NCBI GenBank assembly: GCA_903813345.2 | Contig: CAIIXF020000002.1 | Span: 30,436,926 to 30,500,925, forward strand | Reading direction: 5' to 3' | From: Owenia fusiformis | Lineage: Eukaryota; Annelida; Polychaeta; Sabellida; Oweniidae | DNA: 64,000 bases | In this document: positions 23,195 to 61,550 of the stretch, piece after piece | Numbering within the stretch: position 1 is the stretch's first letter | Layout: the number at the start of each line of letters is the position of its first letter | Notes under the pieces: generated by a model | Database searches by the model: none | Seen by the model: the letters and a program-made list of their open reading frames with translations, nothing else | What the model was told of the DNA's origin: nothing | Program-made: the position numbers and the translations under genes

Positions 23195-25212
23195 CTTTTC
23201 GTTACTACAACATCGAGTTTCAAAACATGAAGTTGAAATATGTATCCCAGTATGTATCCAATATGACGATGAATCAGCGAGCTAGTCTGGAGTCTTGTAG
23301 ATAGAGGTGTTGTGTTTCACAAATACATTCTGAATGTTCATTGATATAGTTATAACACTTGGTGTGACTTTAATATGTTTGTTTTAATGTAAACCGTTCA
23401 CATATGTTTTTATCTTGACCCTCATCAAACTTTATACTTTATTTACACCATTCGTATACTACTTTCGTTTTGAATTTACATGAATCATCCAATATACGAA
23501 GTCATTGGTTAATCATTGGCCTGGTTTGACATCATAAAATAGAGTTACATACTACAATACCCCTCACTCGAGTCTCTAGCCAACAAAACAAGTAGTACAA
23601 AGAGACCGAGACGGCCTAAATGAAGTCTCTAGATATATGACATGTTTTGTTTGATCCGACACATCAGACATCTGATTCCAGTGTCACCAAACTAAAAAAA
23701 TTAATGAAGTTATATAAGGTCAAAGGTCAGAGTTCACCTCAATGTCACAGTTGGAATTGAAGGTCAGTGATAATGTTCCAATGCTACTGAACAAGAGGAG
23801 GGAACCCCCAGGGCTTTAGCGATGACAGACATATTACGTCTCTTGCGTACCACATTTGTTTGCGCAAATTCTCACCAGTTAGTTTTCGAATATGTTTTAA
23901 TCGATGTAATCATATTCCTTACATCTTTGTTTATCTTGATGTGAAATACATGTAACAAGCTATGGTTAACACACCAGAAATGAACATAATATTATTCGAA
24001 GCGTTAATTTTGAATCCGCCAGTTTTAATTTTGTTTGTCTATTTGGACCAATCAAGGCGGTGTGTAATCTCGATACAGATTTACATTATAGACGTTAATG
24101 TACGTCATCTTTGAACCCTTCAGGTATTTCCCCTCTTCTACTGAACTATAGGAGCCATCAGAGTCAAAAGATGGAGCAAATGTAAATATATTAGTATTTC
24201 ATGTTTTCATAATTTTTTGTATATCACTAGGTTCTAAATCCAAGGTCACTGCAAGGTCATATGCTGATGAAATATCAAAATTAGGGTGAAAAGTACAAAG
24301 TGGGTTGACACTTTTTAGGTAACAGGACATTTCATCAATACACATACTTTCATAATTGTTTGAAAAAGTATCAGCCCCCAGATCTTTCGTAGAAGAACAC
24401 AACTACATGTCATGTAGATGTTCATTATAAAATTGCACATATCATTGCGCTATTGTACACAAGCATCAAATATCTAATGAAACTATTCAATTGTCTATTT
24501 GGGTACCCTTATTTGTACAATTCTATCGAAGTTACATATTGGTGGTTGACATTCTATAAAATTCTTTCTAGAATTATGTTACAGTGTATAAAAGTATGAA
24601 AATGTTAAATAATGACTTGTCATTTTAGTATACGTTACATATACCTAGTATATAGAATACAATAATGGAGGTGGAAATAGGCATTGTACACACTACAAAT
24701 TCTGAATATCTCATTTGACATTGACAACGATTTCTTCCAAGTCTATTAACAGATTCACAATTTTCAAATATATTGTCCTGACAGCATATTTTTTCATTCC
24801 TTTTTTAAAAAAATGTTTAAATATTAATTCGACAATGATCCTGAAAAAGTACACGTTTTGGGTTCTTTTAAATTAGGACATTCCAGGATTCATTCCTGTA
24901 TCTTGAATCTTCACTTTCATATCGGACACGTACGGTAGTGTATGAAATGAGTCAATCACATCCTTCTTAGATTAAAGGACGTAAGCGACACACCAACATG
25001 TTTATTGAACATATTGCTTGTGACATACAGCATCTTCAAGTGAGTGTTACAACCCGCTCTTTAGATTAACTAGTAATTATAATTAATGGATTAATATTCC
25101 AAGTGTCTACATGTATGAGTAATGCATTAATCTCGATGTAAGATCATCTGTCTAGAACTTAACATAACTCAAATGATTAATGACAATAGAATGTACTGTT
25201 TCACCTGCAACA
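23195..25212. other. 5' flank of the NB-ARC gene and intergenic sequence
   Basis: Mostly unassigned AT-rich sequence. It contains the DR1 site at 23717-23729. A 67-codon minus-strand frame at 24199-24402 ends DLAVTLDLEPSDIQKIMKT, vaguely Death-fold-like, but has no confident splice partners. Confidence 0.5.
23717..23729 (+). promoter_or_regulatory. possible DR1 nuclear-receptor half-site pair
   Basis: AGGTCA-A-AGGTCA is a perfect direct repeat with one-base spacing, the consensus for RXR/HNF4/COUP-TF-type receptors. It lies about 520 bp upstream of the start codon of the minus-strand Death/NB-ARC gene. Function is inferred; a 13-base match can occur by chance. Confidence 0.35.
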
Positions 25213-25500
25213 GGTTGGAAATGGTTACGCTATGGCTCAGTGGCAGAGAGAGTCAAGGTTACCAATATCGCTTGGCCCAGGGTTCGATTCCCGGTTCAGA
25301 CAAGTTTGTTTGTGCGTTATGTAATTCTGGGTGTTTGACTGAGTAAAAGGCTGTGGTGTGTACCTGTATGTCTGTGTACCTTTGCACATAAAAGAAAACG
25401 GCTCCCCCAAGGAGGGGTTTCTGGCTCTCTCTTCGAGTGTAAAATTCGTAAAATACGGACTATACCAATGAGGTATTGCACGCCAAATATGGCGGTAACC
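25213..25500 (+). mobile_element. tRNA-derived SINE
   Basis: The head contains an A-box-like TGGCTCAGTGG (25233-25243) and a perfect B-box GGTTCGATTCC (25281-25291), the two internal RNA polymerase III promoter elements, in tRNA-like spacing. The sequence does not fold as a full tRNA gene and continues into a tail (cggctcccccaaggagggg hairpin near 25400). The exact 3' end is uncertain. Confidence 0.7.
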
Positions 25501-26089
25501 GAGATATAATAATAATATAGTAACAAAGCGCCATTTCCTGTCAAAAATATCAAAATGACGTTTATTATTATCCAATCATAATCTCAATACAATTTCAAAT
25601 ATCTGCAATCTAAGCGTAATATAAGCCCAAATTATAGCAAATATAAGCAATATTTTGACAAAATGATCAATGTAGCTCTACCTGTATATATAAACAAGGG
25701 CTGAATTGCAGTAAAAACATTCGGAAATTGGAATCAATCAAATGCTAACAAAACTACGGATGGAAATTAAAACAAAATGGACTTAGAAAATATTCGCTAC
25801 TTTTGGACTTAGGAAATTTTGACATCGTTTTGGACGTATGAAATATTGGCTGCATTTCGGACTTGGGCATTTGGAACCTGGAATCAGGGACGGAAAATAA
25901 TAGGGATTGGAATGAAAGAGTATCAAACAACGTTAGTTATTCGATAGCAACGACCTGTGAGTACCAGAGACCCACAAGATCCTGGAAACAGCCCTTAATA
26001 AATATCGGTCACGCCTAGCCGGCGACAAAAGGTTTTTAGACTGAACACACTTTTTTGGCTGCCACTCAAAATATTGTTGAAAACAGATC
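25501..26089. other. unassigned intergenic sequence
   Basis: No open frame or repeat recognised apart from loosely repeated ggactta-type words near 25790-25870. It may be part of the degenerate LINE that follows. Confidence 0.4.
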
Positions 26090-26461
26090 TTAAAACGATA
26101 CTCTAAAGTATAAAAACGACGCCAATGGAAACATGTGTGACAATGAATTTGTCATATATAGAAAGGTGCTTTTGAAACACGTTTGAACATGGAAAGGCGT
26201 GTTTCCATAAAAGACACGAGAGCCTAGATTAGCGATTATCGATTGAGTAAAGACAATAATCTGACCTCTCCTGTCGTTGGCATGAATAGAACACTTCTTG
26301 GGCATGACATTTATATATAAGATAAAAAATATATAGGGGTCCGAGAGGAGAGCCTTGTGGGACGCCGTACATATTGTTTTCAGGTGATAAGTCAGAAAAT
26401 GGCCATTGATACCATCACGTGCTCTCCGATTTTCAGAATAATGAAAATTATCTATAAACAT
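26090..26461 (-). pseudogene. LINE reverse-transcriptase fragment
   Basis: On the minus strand the segment near 26300-26380 reads YGVPQGSPLGPL followed by a hydrophobic stretch and YINVMP, the conserved RT block of non-LTR retrotransposons (family pattern GVPQGSxLGPxLFLIYINDL). The frame changes just upstream and the following catalytic YADD-type block is missing or degraded. It is a dead fragment, not an active element. Confidence 0.75.
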
Positions 26462-27197
26462 GCAGCAATACTGTTTATAGATAGATTGATAGTTTCAAAG
26501 ATTTATCAATAGTTTCTGTGCCTGAAAATAGCTGATTGCATACACTGCATATTAAGAGCAGATTGCATACTGAAGAGATTATCATAAATTGGGCGGATGT
26601 GTATTTAGGGGTCACTCAGAATTTCATTGTTGACTTCCTCTTTTTGTTACTGATATAGACGCCAATATCCTAGATTACGGTACGCCGATCGAGTGCCAGA
26701 CTAAGAAGCATCTGTCGTTTTAAAATATTTTCCAGTATCCCAAGTATCGCGTCAGATATGGAAATTCTAATGATGAGGATCCGGAAGTAGAATTTGTTCG
26801 CCAATTAATTTTGTCGCCACGACATAAGCCATTGGTCCATCACACGTCCTAAAAAGATACAAATAATTCATGAACGGGCTACTTAGATGGCAGCCTACCC
26901 TGCGTGCAGAGTCTAGTTATAAACTATGAAGACGAAGCTCTCTTTTAAGAAGTGAAGTCGCACGAATGCAAAGTGTAATGGCAGCCATTGGTAAAAGAGT
27001 ATTTGTTTCATCAAATACACGTCGGGTTTTAAATCATCTTTCATATTAACATGTTTTTATAATAACACTAGGACTTATCTAAGGTCATTGAGAACTTACA
27101 CATCGTAAGTCACTGTGACCTCATACTCGCTTACTAGTTTGATCAGTTTTCAATCATACCTTGGTAATCCAAGATGAGTCACCTGTAACTACCAGTT
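26462..27197. other. unassigned intergenic sequence with a small duplicated segment
   Basis: A segment at about 26895-26985 (cagagtctagttata, gacgaagctctcttt, aagaagtgaagtcg) recurs at about 28664-28735. No gene seen. Confidence 0.5.
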
Positions 27198-27475
27198 TTA
27201 GGAGTTAACGGGAATTTCTGAACATTCGTAGGCCCAATGCCCTTTCCCTTTGCATCTGTAACAGATTTCTGACGACGTTGCTAAACTTCTCCCTACAGGG
27301 AATTTCCTGTATTTTAAATAAATCTGTCGACGAACATTAGCTAATTTTCGTTTCCTCCATTTAAGCGAATAGCATGTAGAACTGTAATGCCCTTCTTTGC
27401 CACAATAGTAACAGGTCACGTCAAACATGTCAAACTTGTTGGGATATTTATAACCGCTCCTTGCTGCTCCATCAC
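27198..27475 (-). CDS. 3'-terminal exon with two CCHC zinc knuckles
   Basis: A minus-strand open exon with a good acceptor (tttgcag at its 5' edge) and a TAA stop. It encodes two CX2CX4HX4C zinc knuckles, CYYCGKEGHYSSTC and CYRCKGKGHWAYEC, separated by about 36 basic residues (WRKRKLANVRR). Zinc knuckles bind single-stranded nucleic acid and occur in retroelement Gag proteins and cellular ZCCHC/CNBP-type proteins. The exon opens in phase 1 and so needs an upstream exon. The best candidate is the Death-domain paralogue just upstream, through a weak T|GTAAAG donor in its third exon, but this is unproven. It could also be a retroelement relic. Confidence 0.5.
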
Positions 27476-27503
27476 CTGCAAATTATATTACTGTACATGC
27501 ATA

Positions 27504-28567
27504 CAGGGTGTTCCAAAAGTAACAGGACTGGCGCTGGTATTTTATTGAATATTCCCCAATTGTCTTTAAAATTTTACATAATGTACTTTCAAGTATTGTG
27601 AATTAAATTGTAAAGTTTCAAATAAAATTACGAAACTATGTTAGAGTTATGGTTGCTATGGTGACATGACATCACAATACCCGGGGCAACATTCCACGCA
27701 CAAAATTACAGAGACTTTAAGCATTTTGTACATCCCATATATCCAAGTTAAAATGCAACAACTGGTGGGAATAACGTTCTGTTTTACATCATTTGATATC
27801 TCCATGTATCCTCTATATTGAGAAATATTCTCCTCTTTGGTCATCAGTTCAAGTGTAGTGACGCTGGATCCATGACTCAAACACATGAGTGAACCCAAGT
27901 GAGGACATGCAACACATGGTCAATTGGAAAATGTGGAGAAGGCCATTCTTATCTACAAATGTCCTACTACGCGGATTAGGATTCCATTCTCCATAGAAGT
28001 AAAAATTAGATATTGCATGATCAGGAGAATATGGTGCATGGTCTTTAAAACCTAAAGACCTAAATGTAGCTCCTCTATAGCTACAGTGGTCTTAAATGCT
28101 GACTTGCAGTCAGGCACGTTATCAAGGTAGATGGTTGGCTTAATATTGGGTCTTTTTGAAGGCCCGGCTGAATAATGCAGACTGTTACAGAAAGTGATAT
28201 TCCAGGAAACAGAATAAATATTATCATGAGGAAATCACGAACTCTTAAATCTGAGTTGTAAAGCAACACAATAACAACAAAGTAACTAAAAAACAAACAA
28301 GAAATGTTGTATTGTAAAAAGCAAATTTGATACTTTCTTTAGTAATTTAAAAATGTTAAATATCACATTTTCATGGAAAAGTTGCCCCGGGTATTGTGAT
28401 GTCATGTTACTATAGTAACCATAGCTCTACCTACATTCCATAATTTCTTTTGAAACTTAAGGCTTTTAGTTGCAATACTTCAAATTACATTGTGTGAAAA
28501 TTTAAAGACAATTGGTGGAGAATTGACAAAATGCCAGCACCAGTCCTGTTACTTTTGGAACACCCTG
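27504..28567. mobile_element. Tc1/mariner-type element with CAGGGTGTTCC ends
   Basis: TA-flanked, with inverted ends cagggtgttccaaaagtaac and its complement near 28540-28567. Similarity reaches inward for at least 100 bp (shared: attgtctttaaa with its complement, cccggggcaac). The interior has short broken frames on the minus strand but no transposase motif I can name. It lies between the CCHC exon and the Death-domain paralogue, so it may sit within one of their introns. Confidence 0.82.
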
Positions 28568-29073
28568 TATACGAGGTTCATTTATGAGTGAGTCAACATG
28601 ACTTTGTTGATCGATTTCTCTTCACATAACCACTAGACATGGACTCTTCTACAGATGTACCCTGCGCACAGAGTCTAGTTATATAGACGAAGCTCTCTTT
28701 CAAGAAGTGAAGTCGAACGAATGCAAAGGGTACTACAGATGTTTAAATTGTCTTAATTGTGCGAAATGCAGAAGACCATCAAGACGTACAGTATAGTCTG
28801 ATTAATTCGCATTTTCAATGATTCAGTATGTTAGCAAGCCTAACTAAATACATCCCCATCACTTTTACATGTGTGCCGTTAATAACTATACTGGTTGTAG
28901 CATAAGACTCTATATACTTTTATCATTTTGCTGAAAAAACGTTCAAACAAGGTCCATGATCTAGATTCAAAAGTGTTTCAAGTCAAAGTGCGTCGATGAA
29001 CTCCGATGTAAGAATGGATTGCAAAACTTTTGGTGGTACGATATGAATCTGGAATGTATTGATCTGAAACAGA

Positions 29074-30184
29074 TTAATTTATATTGAAGTTCATTACTTT
29101 ACACCGATTACAAGAACTCTTAGAGAGGCTCTGAAAATGTATTTGACATTTTGAAGGTCCTTGCTGTCGATTTATTTCAAGATGCTTCCCCATTGGCTTC
29201 CCCATTACCTCAGTGAACCCATTTTCATTTAGTGGTGTGTTAGTAGCAGGCGGGGTGGTAGATGTTTCAATATATCCATTTTCTGTTTATAAAACAAATT
29301 ACAGAACACAAAATAATATTCGTACTATTAATACAAAACTATACTGACGTAAGAATGAATATGCAAAATGTTTCCATTTTCCCAATGTGCTCATTGAAAT
29401 GTGAAAGTTCTGGAATAAGGACGTTTTGGTCATATTAGGGACTTCACTTGCTTATGTGAACAATTTATTGCGTTTCACCTTTGTTATCAAAGTTTATCTC
29501 CCACTTCTCAACTGTTTCAGCGAGGTCACTTCTTCCTCCATTCCTCATCGCCTTTGCCAGGATCTGTTGCGCATCACCCTCAGACAATCCGTTCTGCCAG
29601 CTAACCAATGCTTTAAATCTGGATGACTTTGGATCACTTTTGCTAGCTTCAAATGTTTCAATTTCAGCTAATGTAAAGTAAAGTTCTCCTGCAATAGCTA
29701 TGAACTGATCTCCCATCTTGCCAGCTAATTGCAGTAATTTCCTTTCATCGATCCTATCTGTTAAATACAATGTGTTTATCACTTAACTAAAGCATATAAT
29801 GTCACTGAGGTAAAGCTCTTCAAACTGTTGGACCGTCACATAGCAAAAGTTATATCAATGATTTTGGTCTCTTGTGAACTATTCGTTCGCAAATCGTTCG
29901 CTTAGATTTTCTTAACATTCAATGCTGGTACTCATTTGTGACAGAAAGGTGAAGATTGATTCAGGCTACATCTCATGAAATCTTGGAAAAAGAAAACTCG
30001 TAACAAGTTTGAAGAGTTCCATCACAGAAAAAGTCAACTCGGGCATTGCCTCAACAATTTAATCAAAACACGTTTATGAAGCTCCAAGTGTTCTGGGACA
30101 CCAAAGTACATATTCCGACTCTTGCTGAAGTAGTCTGACTAACGTAATTGCATTTAGGCTATACTTACTAATTACTTTCGGCAT
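29074..30184 (-). CDS. Death-domain paralogue of the NB-ARC gene, truncated form
   Basis: Exons in transcript order: 30169-30184 (MPKVI), 29479-29757 (Death domain, LQLAGKMGDQFIAIAGEL, DLAETVEKWE) and 29074-29282 (linker, ending in TAA). They total 504 bases, 167 residues, in phase. Exon sizes (first exon exactly 16 bases), intron phases and flanking intron sequence match the Death/NB-ARC gene at 18288-23194: both introns after the Death exon begin next to caatttattgcg and contain gacgttttgg-like words. The linker keeps NGYIET and NGFTE but then diverges, and no P-loop, Walker B or TPR exon follows. It may be a Death-only adaptor, or may splice onward to the CCHC exon at 27198-27475, or be decaying. 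Confidence 0.7.
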
Positions 30185-32235
30185 CCTGTCGCCTTACACA
30201 CTGTGTTACAAACTTTTTAATTGTTGTGTTTTACAAATACAATCTAAACGGTCATAAATCAGTTGTTCTATTTTCCAGAAATGTTTTTTTTTATCTCGAT
30301 CCACTTCAAACATAAGTACCAGTTTCGTTTCGAAGAAGTTCAGTCGATCTGTTATGACATGCGCAAAGCTCTATTTAGATGATGGGACAGCATCTTTTCC
30401 ATGCAGCCGAAGGTAAGCCATACAACCGAAGGTAAGCCCTACAACCGAATTTTGCCGATTCATCTGCAAGAATGCCGAGCCTCTCTTTTTGACCAATTAG
30501 AGACGTCCTCTTCACATTCGTGGTATCTTCGGCCAACTTCGAGTTATATTTTCAGTTCAGATATGGCGGCCCATCCGATGTCTGACAACCCTTACAAAAA
30601 ATCTAGGCGGTGTGCATTTTTACTTCCTGTGAAATAACAAGTGGAATTTAGTAGTTGTTTTGTGTTTTATTATCATTCTGCATCGTAATTCTATAATGTG
30701 GTGTTAAAAAGTCAGCAGAAATACACATCCATACGATAATCGAGTAAATTAGATAACAGATTTTTCAAAAACCCGTCTCCTGCTAAGGATGTAAAAACTT
30801 GTATTAACATGGTCAAAAGTGCGAATGTGCACCTCAATGTCAAGCTAAATCAATGTTGTGGTTAAAACAAGTACCTGATCTACTCAAAACAGCTTGTCAT
30901 TCACGTATACACGCTTAGCAAACATAGCAAAATGATCTGAATCTTGGGATTTCGTTCGAGAGCTAGTAATGCTCTACATGTCTTCATCATAAGTGTTCAT
31001 CATACTTCGCGCATGCTCAGGAGAAAATCACCACCCAATCACGTTTATGAATCAATTTTGCACATGTGTCTTACAAGGGTAAAGAATTTCGTATTTATAA
31101 ACGAACCAATTTGAGATAACCCGATATCAGTTGGAGAAATCTAACGATCTACGAAACTCACTTCAAAAAATCAAAAGCGGACTAACGACGCATTCTATGA
31201 TAGCTAAATCTTTTGGGACATCAGAGGTCCTACACCCATGACATAATAATCCTATAAAATTTGAAGTGCTGTCCGTACTATTCTTCTAAGATATGAGACC
31301 AACAACGTGCATAAATCAATGTTTTTGCTATAAATCAAGCAACAATGGTCTATATGACCTGTAATAAATATTTGTAATTGATATTATCCTATCAAAATTA
31401 ATGCCATTGCTGACTTAATCTGTTAATAAGTTTCCAAGTCTTTGCAAAATAAGTTTCCATATGTTATATAAAAATAATTAAAATACCTACTCCCCCTCCG
31501 TCCCATTTTTCAAATCATAGGGCTCGTCTCTATATCCCTACGAGTACGAATTGCATGAGGTGATATAATCAAATATCAACGTTGGTGTGAACTGATTAGT
31601 ATGAAGAGGCTTGACTAAGGTAATGTCGGCACCTTTTCAACTATATACAGATGAAATCTTCAGTTACGACCCTATCTACTGACAACAACTTGTAGATATT
31701 CATGATAAAATTGCACATTTATTCAGACTATTATATACAAAATCAAATGTCAAATACAAGTAGAGAGGATGAATCGGAGCAAATGTGACCTAGGCATTAG
31801 AGGCGTAACACTTACGTTTCTTTTACATAGAAAACAGGTAACTTCATTTGGTTTTCAATTTCTAGAGGTGTTCTACAGGTTTTACCTTGATTGTCCGAAA
31901 TACGGGGAAACCAAATACAATGGACAGGCAAAATAATCATGTAATGTGAAATATAAATTCTGTCATACAGTCTATCTCATACATCTATCGACGTCCTTGC
32001 ATACAGGTACCTGCATCAATATATAGTTTTGTACATGAAAAATCTTACAGAACACAAAATGATGCTTTCGGGTAGCAAAACGCACTGGATATACATTTTT
32101 AAATCGTTTGTGATTATATTAAATTAAATAAATAAATTATAAATGTAATCAGTATTACAATGCTTATTTCACAACATAGATCTACATGGACATTATGTTA
32201 TGTTTTTATATACACCTTTATAACACATAGAGGTT
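30185..32235. other. intergenic between the Death paralogue and DCLK
   Basis: Includes the likely promoter region of the Death paralogue. Three near-copies of a 14-base word (aaccgaaggtaagcc type) lie at about 30400-30450. No gene recognised. Confidence 0.5.
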
Positions 32236-32372
32236 CTCATATGAGTACCTGTGCAAGATCGTCCATTCTTGATGAGCTTCGATAATTTTTCTTTATCGAG
32301 TCGCAGACGAGATAAAGGAACATTATCAAAGCGAGTCAAGAATGGACGATGTTGCACAGGTACGAGTATGAG
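32236..32372. repeat. 137-bp imperfect inverted repeat (hairpin)
   Basis: Two 62-base arms (32236-32297 and 32311-32372) match in inverted orientation with roughly eleven mismatches around a 13-base loop. Shared core words are tacctgtgcaa and atcgtccattcttga. It could be a palindromic MITE or a long transcribed hairpin. It is intergenic, about 1.5 kb beyond the DCLK stop codon. Confidence 0.85.
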
Positions 32373-33850
32373 AAAGTTTTTCTCATATGACTCTTCATTA
32401 TGCCATATTTTCATCTTTTTATGATAAAACTAAGTGAAAAATAGCTTGAAATTAATGGAGCTTCATTTTTCAATTGCTATGACGTCATACCAATATTGTA
32501 GAAAATACATGGAAACGCGTGGCAACAAAGCTACATTGTTATGACGTCACAGCTTAGTTTTGTAGAATGAGCATGGATACGCATAGCAACGGTGTACCCG
32601 TTGCCATGTCGTTGATGTTTATAAAGCAGTGATGTCACAAGTAAATCTCATCTTGCACATGTGACTTTTTAGGATGAAAGATGGCAATATCTTGCATGGG
32701 GTAAAGATGGCTGTATCTTAGTTAGTCATATGAGAAAATATGTATCTCATATATTCATAAATGCATTCCATATTTCATAAATAAAGCAACTGAAGCATTA
32801 ATTACAGCTTTATGCTAATTGATTCATTCAATGAATGTACAGTAAAACTAGTGTCATTAAAATCCCTTTGATAACTTAAATTGAGGAGGTATTCCACCTA
32901 CATACATTAATTTCACATTTCTACAATGGGACTATGAAAAGTGTTCTTCTACTGATGGAAGTATTCCACTTACAGCCAGACAGGTGTTCCACTTAACTAG
33001 TTTCACTATCTCATGCAAGTTTTAAACCTCAACTTTTGGCAATCACATTCTAAGTGAAATAAAACTATTTAGTGTTCTATTTGTCCGATTCTATTTTCAA
33101 CATTGATGGCTGACATTCTACAAAAATCAATTTTTTCTAAAATTATGATATAAAAGTACGAAAATGTTAATGTAAAAATATCATTGTCTTTAGCAAACAT
33201 TGTATATTTGATTTACAATGTATATGTGGTGGAAGTTACATATACTTTCATTGTCAGAATAGGGCAAAAACTAAAAGGTGGTACACAGTAAACAAAGTGA
33301 TCAATGTAAAGTACCAATCACAATCACCCAAATGTTTTTTCTCTGCAATTCTCCCTGTGCTTATATTTCTGATTTTCTTTAATCATTATGTCCCTCCATT
33401 TTGAAGAGCATACTGTGTAAATAGCTTTTAAATAACTTTTATTCCTGAAGCTGTCCATTATAGATAATCGTCATTCAACTTCAAGACTGTCATTGGTTTC
33501 CTGGTTCTGTGCATTTGACTCACTTGGATAACAGAGCATTGTTTATTCCAAGGTTACATCATCATTACAAAATTAGTATTAATAGACTATGGAGAAAATC
33601 TCCAGATTTATGATAAGCACAAAAGAAGTATCATGTCGTAATTCGTAAAGGGTATTTGAACGACAACAGAACGCTGTTTATTCCAAGGTTACATAATCAG
33701 TACTAGATACAGACAAGACATTAACATGGAAAATGTCACCACTTGCCATTTGTTACAGATGACGAAATCTGAACGCCAACCACTGAATGCCACTTGTGGT
33801 TGCGAAATAATAGACTAATACAGACTATGGAGAAACACCAGATGATGATT
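32373..33850. other. DCLK 3' flank / intergenic
   Basis: Two consecutive ~55-bp copies at about 32475-32590 each start with a CRE-like palindrome (tatgacgtcata, tatgacgtcaca). The remainder is AT-rich and probably includes the DCLK 3' UTR. A dispersed-repeat copy lies at 33715-33795. Confidence 0.5.
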
Positions 33851-60473
<26,623 letters not shown>

Positions 60474-60484
60474 GCTGATAATTC

Positions 60485-61550
60485 CTGTAATAATGAAACA
60501 TAATTTTATTCAGGCAATTGTAATAGATTCCATGTCACTTATTAGTGTATTCAGGATATATACATGACACCAAAATGCTTGTTTTATGTGTATTTTACTT
60601 GTCATCTTTCGCTAGGCCTATAGATATTTCTTTAGTTCCTTTTATATGTCTGTATCTCTAAGGATTTATTCAGATTTCTACTTTGAGTACATAGCTTTTA
60701 TGCAGTTTTCTGATAATTATATACGTCAATCAAACAAACTAAGGTACACTAAATCTAGAGTTTCTATACTTACAAACTGAATAAATATTTATTGTACTCT
60801 TGATTTTAAATTGATCAAAATATTTACCCATGGTTTCACTTTGGATGTCATGTCAGCCAAGCTAGCCTTAATACAGACAAAATAATTCTGTCGACATAAT
60901 ACTGTAATAACCAAGACCTTTTCTTATCTCAGGCCATGTTAAGAATAAGTCTGCATTTTTGATTACTATTTCAGTGTCCTGTGTTAAGTTAATCCTATAA
61001 TCAGATAATACCAATACAACTGATTATTGTTAAATATTAAATATTTTGATAAGGCATTTTAATAAGCTCCAATAGAAAATTTGAAATATAATAGGGAATA
61101 CAAGTCTACAAAATAATTCGAATAAATCTGTGTTTTTCAATTGTTGCCTCTTGTGCTCTCTTTCTTTCTTTAACTGATTTCAGTATTTGACTTACTGATT
61201 GGGAAGTTCAAAAGTACAGTGTGAGGCTATTAACTTATAGTTTAACTAAGTTCGCTAGAGTATTGTCTCAGTTGCTATAAACTAAATCATACACGTACAG
61301 ACATATGTATTATGTTGCTTGACCACGAACTCATTTGCAAAGTCTAAAATTTAAAGTCATTTTAGTTTTTGTTATAGCTTTGCCTAAGTCAGTATTTTAT
61401 TTTGCTTATTTGCTGTATTTTCAATTATACCAGTGAAGTTAAGTAAAAAATAAACCAGAACAACGGCAACGCCAAAGCGTAGCGAATCCCATCGAACAGA
61501 AATGGCTGGCATTTTTACAAACGAAGCGCAAATATCATAAAACAACACAC
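60485..61550. other. upstream of DCLK coding exon 1, no feature
   Basis: AT-rich. Expected to be a 5' intron of DCLK, because the first coding exon has a splice acceptor at 60485-60490. No upstream exon was identified. Confidence 0.5.

Noticed and set aside
25213-25305. tRNA gene
   Set aside because: A and B boxes are present, but the arms do not pair as a tRNA and the sequence runs on into a SINE body.
25237-25575. Minus-strand 112-codon protein
   Set aside because: It lies antisense to the SINE; the RESNPGPSD string comes from the B-box region.
27656-28296. Minus-strand frames inside the 27504-28567 element as genes
   Set aside because: Short and without motifs; most likely decayed transposon coding.
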